Shown here: positions 7,044 to 9,232 of the stretch, one piece after another | Position numbering within the stretch: the first letter of the stretch is position 1 | Layout: every line of letters begins with the position of its first letter | Source: Opitutaceae bacterium | Lineage (GTDB): Bacteria; Verrucomicrobiota; Verrucomicrobiia; Opitutales; Opitutaceae | Direction of reading: 5' to 3' | DNA length: 9,232 nucleotides | NCBI GenBank assembly: GCA_023265535.1 | Contig: JAHFTI010000124.1 | Span: 1 to 9,232, forward strand | Translations under genes and position numbers: made by a program | Notes under the pieces: generated by a model | What the model saw: only the letters and a program-made list of their open reading frames with translations | Told to the model about the DNA's origin: nothing | Databases searched by the model: none

Positions 7044-7072
7044 TGGAAACCCGCGCCATCACGCGGTTTCCA
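7044..7072. repeat. Long imperfect inverted repeat (TGGAAACC...GGTTTCCA)
   Basis: TGGAAACC, an extra C, GCG, a six-base centre CCATCA, then CGC and GGTTTCCA. The arms pair over 11 bp, with one unpaired C at 7052 as the only defect. It is either a protein-binding dyad or, if transcribed, a stable RNA hairpin. Confidence 0.7.
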
Positions 7073-7073
7073 G

Positions 7074-7111
7074 CTATGCGGAAACCGCGGATACGTGTAT
7101 AGTTTCCATAG
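7074..7111. repeat. Inverted repeat spanning the presumed tetR promoter
   Basis: CTAT, two extra bases (GC), GGAAAC (ends 7085), a 16-base centre, then GTTTCCATAG (7102-7111). The arms pair over 10 bp with a 2-nt bulge on the left. The centre contains a smaller dyad ATAC-GT-GTAT (7091-7100). The right arm overlaps the candidate -10 and likely start of transcription. Confidence 0.55.
7098..7103 (+). promoter_or_regulatory. Candidate -10 box of the tetR operon
   Basis: TATAGT matches five of six bases of TATAAT and sits inside the dyad cluster. No good -35 is found 16-18 bases upstream. Transcription from it would begin near 7110, only about ten bases before the ATG at 7120. Confidence 0.35.
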
Positions 7112-7119
7112 TGCAAGCC

Positions 7120-7788
7120 ATGAGCTCCCCCCGCAAAACCCAGGCCACCCGCCAGCCCGACCCCGTGCTCACCCCACGCATCCTCGAGGCCGCCCGCCGC
7201 CTGCTCTTCACGCACGGTGTCACCGGCATGACCATGGATGCCCTCGCCGAGGAACTGGGCATGAGCAAGAAGACCCTCTACGTGCACTTCGCGGGCAAGG
7301 ACGCACTCCTGGGAGCCATCATCCAGGACCTCGCCGACACCATGCACCGGGCCGTCTCGCAGGTCCTCGCCAACAAGGACCTCAACTGCACCGAACGCCT
7401 CTGCACGGTCATCGACACCATCGGCACCAGCATGTCCCGCATCACCCCCGCCATGCTGCGCGACCTCCAACGCAACGCCCCCGCCGTGTACCAAAAGATA
7501 GACTCCGTGCGACGCAGCAAGATTCCCCAGATCTTCGGCCGCATCATCCGCGACGGCATGGCCGACGGCACCATCCGCAGCGACATCAATCCCGACTTCA
7601 CCACCGAGTTCTGGCTGCAGGCCGTGCGCGGCATGCTCGACCCCGAGACCCTCCTGCGCACCCAGCTCAGCCCGCGCCAGACCCTAGAGCAGGGCGTCGC
7701 CCTCTTCTTCCAGGGCCTGCTCAGCCCCGCCGGGCGCAGCCAGTTCCTGGCCCACCGCCAGAACTGCACCCAGCACGGCACCCACTGA
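7120..7788 (+). CDS. TetR/AcrR-family transcriptional regulator
   Basis: A 222-residue cytosolic DNA-binding repressor of the TetR family, of typical length. The N-terminal helix-turn-helix domain (about 18-66) is clear: ILEAARRLLFTHGVTGMTMD (21-40), then ALAEELGMSKKTLYVHFAGK (41-60) and DALLGAI. The C-terminal ligand-binding/dimerisation half contains RRSKIPQIFGRIIRDGMADG (131-150) and a C-terminal TetR-like helix FTTEFWLQAVRGML (160-173). The ligand cannot be predicted. The ATG at 7120 is chosen because the residues before it (an open frame back to 7039) run through the dyad cluster. An in-frame GTG at 7111 is an alternative. No Shine-Dalgarno precedes either. The stop is 14 bp before the permease ATG, so the two are surely co-transcribed. 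It probably represses itself and the ABC genes by binding the dyads at 6991-7111. Confidence 0.93.
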   Translation: MSSPRKTQATRQPDPVLTPRILEAARRLLFTHGVTGMTMDALAEELGMSKKTLYVHFAGKDALLGAIIQDLADTMHRAVSQVLANKDLNCTERLCTVIDTIGTSMSRITPAMLRDLQRNAPAVYQKIDSVRRSKIPQIFGRIIRDGMADGTIRSDINPDFTTEFWLQAVRGMLDPETLLRTQLSPRQTLEQGVALFFQGLLSPAGRSQFLAHRQNCTQHGTH

Positions 7789-7802
7789 CCCGCCCCCTCC
7801 CC

Positions 7803-8942
7803 ATGTTCCGCCTCGCACTCCGGATGCTTTTCGGCGATCGCGCCAAATACCTGATGCTCATCAGCGGCATCATGTTCGCGACCATCCTCATGACCCAGGG
7901 CGGTGCGCTGTTCTGCGGCGTCATGTCCTGGACCAGCTCCACCCTGCGCAATGTGCGCGCCGAGATCTGGGTCGCCGACCCCATGGTCGAGCAGATCGGC
8001 GACAACAAGCCGATGCGCGACACCGACGTGAACCGCGTGCGCTCCATCGAGGGCGTGGCCTGGGCCTCCCCCCTGTTCGCTGGCAACATGCAGGCCAAGC
8101 TCAGCGACGGCTCCTCCACGCTCGTCACACTCATTGGGGTCGACGCCACCACCCTTGCAGGAGCCCCCGTGCACATGGTCGAGGGCGGACTGGTCGACCT
8201 GCGCCAGCCCAACAGCGTGATCATCGACGAATATGGCACCGAACGCCTGGGCAAGGCACTGGGGCGGAAGCTCCACCTGGGGGACAGCTTCGAGATCAAC
8301 GACCGCGAGGCGCGCATCGTGGGCATCTGCAAGGCCTCGCGCTCCTTCACAGGCGGACCCTACGTGTACACCACCTACGACCGCGCAGTCCAATACGCAC
8401 CCGCACAGCGCAAGATGCTGACCTTCGTGATCGCCGGCCCCACGCTGGGTTCCGATCCCGCCGCCGTCACCGCCCGCATCAAGGCCGAGACCGGCCTCGC
8501 CGCCTACACCGAGACGGAATTCCTCTGGTCCACCATCTGGTGGTATGTGGTCAACACCGGCATCCCGATCAACATCGGCACCCTGGTGATGCTCGGCTTC
8601 GTGGTCGACATCGCCATCTCCGGCCAGACCTTCTACGCCTTCGTCCTCGAGAACATGCGCAATCTCGGCGCGCTCAAGGCCATGGGAGCGAGCACCCCCA
8701 CGCTCTGCGCCATGCTCATCCTCCAGTCCGTCGCTGTCGGCCTCATCGGCTACGGCGTGGGGCTCGGGGTGGTCGCCCTCATGGGCAACATGCTGCTGCG
8801 CCTGGGCAAGGTCCCCTTCCTCCTGCTGTGGCAGATCCCCGTGGCCACCCTCTGCGCCGTGCTCTTCATCTGCGTGTTCTCAGCCCTGCTCGGCATCTGG
8901 CGCGTCGCCCGCATCGAGGCGGCCATTGTATTCAGATCCTGA
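7803..8942 (+). CDS. FtsX/DevC-type ABC transporter permease
   Basis: A 379-residue inner-membrane permease of the FtsX/MacB/LolC type, closest in layout and length to DevC-like proteins. An N-terminal membrane segment (about 17-40) is followed by a large extracytoplasmic domain (about 45-250, MacB_PCD-like, with SIEGVAWASPLFAGNMQAKL at 81-100). Three more segments lie at about 255-278, 302-325 and 345-367. The cytoplasmic loop VLENMRNLGALKAMGAS (281-297) is the coupling motif that contacts the ATPase. Such four-helix permeases work as dimers with an ATPase as mechanotransmitters or exporters, often with a periplasmic adaptor. The ATG at 7803 follows a C-rich 14-bp gap from tetR with no ribosome-binding site, so translation may depend on coupling to tetR. 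The frame is open far upstream to 7023, but that part is shadow of tetR. The transported substrate is unknown. Confidence 0.93.
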   Translation: MFRLALRMLFGDRAKYLMLISGIMFATILMTQGGALFCGVMSWTSSTLRNVRAEIWVADPMVEQIGDNKPMRDTDVNRVRSIEGVAWASPLFAGNMQAKLSDGSSTLVTLIGVDATTLAGAPVHMVEGGLVDLRQPNSVIIDEYGTERLGKALGRKLHLGDSFEINDREARIVGICKASRSFTGGPYVYTTYDRAVQYAPAQRKMLTFVIAGPTLGSDPAAVTARIKAETGLAAYTETEFLWSTIWWYVVNTGIPINIGTLVMLGFVVDIAISGQTFYAFVLENMRNLGALKAMGASTPTLCAMLILQSVAVGLIGYGVGLGVVALMGNMLLRLGKVPFLLLWQIPVATLCAVLFICVFSALLGIWRVARIEAAIVFRS

Positions 8943-9019
8943 CTACGTACCGCGCCCGCCGCCACCATCACCGGAGCCGCCCCCCCTCACCCATCCCAGG
9001 CCAACACCTCCCGCACGCC
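8943..9019 (+). other. Spacer between permease and ATPase genes
   Basis: A 77-bp, C-rich gap with very few Ts. I see no promoter, hairpin with T-run or small gene, which is consistent with co-transcription of the flanking genes. Confidence 0.4.
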
Positions 9020-9232
9020 ATGTCCCACGCACAGCCACACACTCCCCTCGAGACGGGACTCGCGCTCCGCATGCACGACGTCGACAAGGGCTTCGGCGAG
9101 GGGGAATCCTTCACTCCGGTGCTGCGAAAGACCGCCTTCGAGGCCCGCCTGGGAGAGCTGATCCTCCTCGTCGGTCCGTCCGGCTGCGGCAAGACCACCC
9201 TGCTCTCCATCCTCACGGGAACCCTGCGCTCC
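9020..9232 (+). CDS. ABC transporter ATP-binding protein (DevA/LolD/MacB-like), cut by right window edge
   Basis: The first 71 residues of an ABC ATPase. After a polar 15-residue start comes the beginning of the nucleotide-binding domain, LRMHDVDKGFGEGESFTPVL (16-35), where the adenine-stacking aromatic is most likely F25. It is followed by the conserved LGELILLVGPSGCGKTTLLS (44-63), which contains the Walker A motif GPSGCGKTT at 52-60, and by ILTGTLRS in place of the usual ILGGLLxP. The Q-loop, signature and Walker B lie outside the window. It starts 77 bp after the permease stop on the same strand, and its style fits the partner ATPase of that permease. The ATG at 9020 is preceded by a C-rich stretch without a Shine-Dalgarno; an in-frame ATG at 9071 (residue 18) would cut into the domain and is less likely. 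Confidence 0.93.
   Translation, partial: MSHAQPHTPLETGLALRMHDVDKGFGEGESFTPVLRKTAFEARLGELILLVGPSGCGKTTLLSILTGTLRS

Larger units (their letters stand above)
6991..7111. promoter_or_regulatory. Cluster of GGAAACC/GGTTTCC dyads upstream of the TetR-family gene
   Basis: Five copies of GGAAAC or its complement lie within 121 bp: GGAAACCGC at 6992, GGAAACCCGC at 7045, CGCGGTTTCC ending at 7071, GGAAACCGC at 7080 (exact: GGAAACCGCGG at 7080-7090 with G7080), and GTTTCC at 7102-7107. They are arranged as inverted pairs. The cluster ends just before the tetR start and surrounds a possible -10 box (TATAGT, 7098-7103), which is where an autoregulatory TetR operator is expected. The repeats are seen directly; the operator role is inferred. 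Confidence 0.5.

Noticed and set aside
7039..7119. N-terminal extension of the TetR frame to 7039
   Set aside because: It would translate through the dyad cluster and add 27 residues not seen in TetR proteins; the family domain fits a start at 7120 or at most 7111.
1..9232. Mobile element, CRISPR array, tRNA or phage-defence system
   Set aside because: I found no transposase, integrase, regularly spaced direct repeats, tRNA-like cloverleaf or defence-type domain; all genes belong to ordinary transport, RNA, sugar and regulatory families or are a lone small unknown.

Overview
The window is a GC-rich, densely coded stretch of a bacterial chromosome carrying eight genes, two of them cut by the window edges. 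Housekeeping-type genes, short intergenic gaps and the absence of any transposase, integrase, tRNA or CRISPR array argue for an ordinary chromosomal region. The host is a Gram-negative-type bacterium: it has an exported periplasmic-type enzyme and an FtsX/DevC-type permease with a large extracytoplasmic domain. Few starts have a good Shine-Dalgarno, and an exported cellobiose 2-epimerase-like protein is present. This fits Verrucomicrobiota (Opitutae-like), but that placement is a guess from gene style and was not tested.

Layout from left to right. 1-575 (minus): N-terminal half of an Fsr-type MFS efflux protein. 576-775: divergent intergenic region with two strong GC dyads. 776-2095 (plus): exported cellobiose/mannobiose 2-epimerase-like sugar epimerase. 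2159-3325 (minus): RNase D, convergent with the epimerase. 3442-4311 (minus): histone-deacetylase-like zinc amidohydrolase. 4435-6534 (minus): CstA, a carbon-starvation/pyruvate-peptide transporter. cstA, the deacetylase and rnd lie in one direction with gaps of 116-123 bp and could be partly co-transcribed. 6660-6920 (plus): small acidic protein of unknown function, divergent from cstA. 6921-7119: intergenic region packed with GGAAACC/GGTTTCC dyads. 7120-7788 (plus): TetR-family regulator. 7803-8942 (plus): FtsX/DevC-type ABC permease. 9020-9232 (plus, cut): its ABC ATPase.

The last three genes look like one operon: a TetR repressor leading an ABC export or lipid/envelope-stress system, probably autoregulated through the dyad cluster just upstream. 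The adaptor protein such systems usually have is not in the window and may lie beyond the right edge.

The most interesting structure is the dyad cluster at 6991-7111. Three inverted repeats run almost back to back from 7029 to 7111 and stop 8 bp short of the tetR ATG, which suggests either a multi-site operator or a structured leader RNA. I see no convincing wholly new system. The exported epimerase and the small cstA-divergent protein are the other items worth checking.
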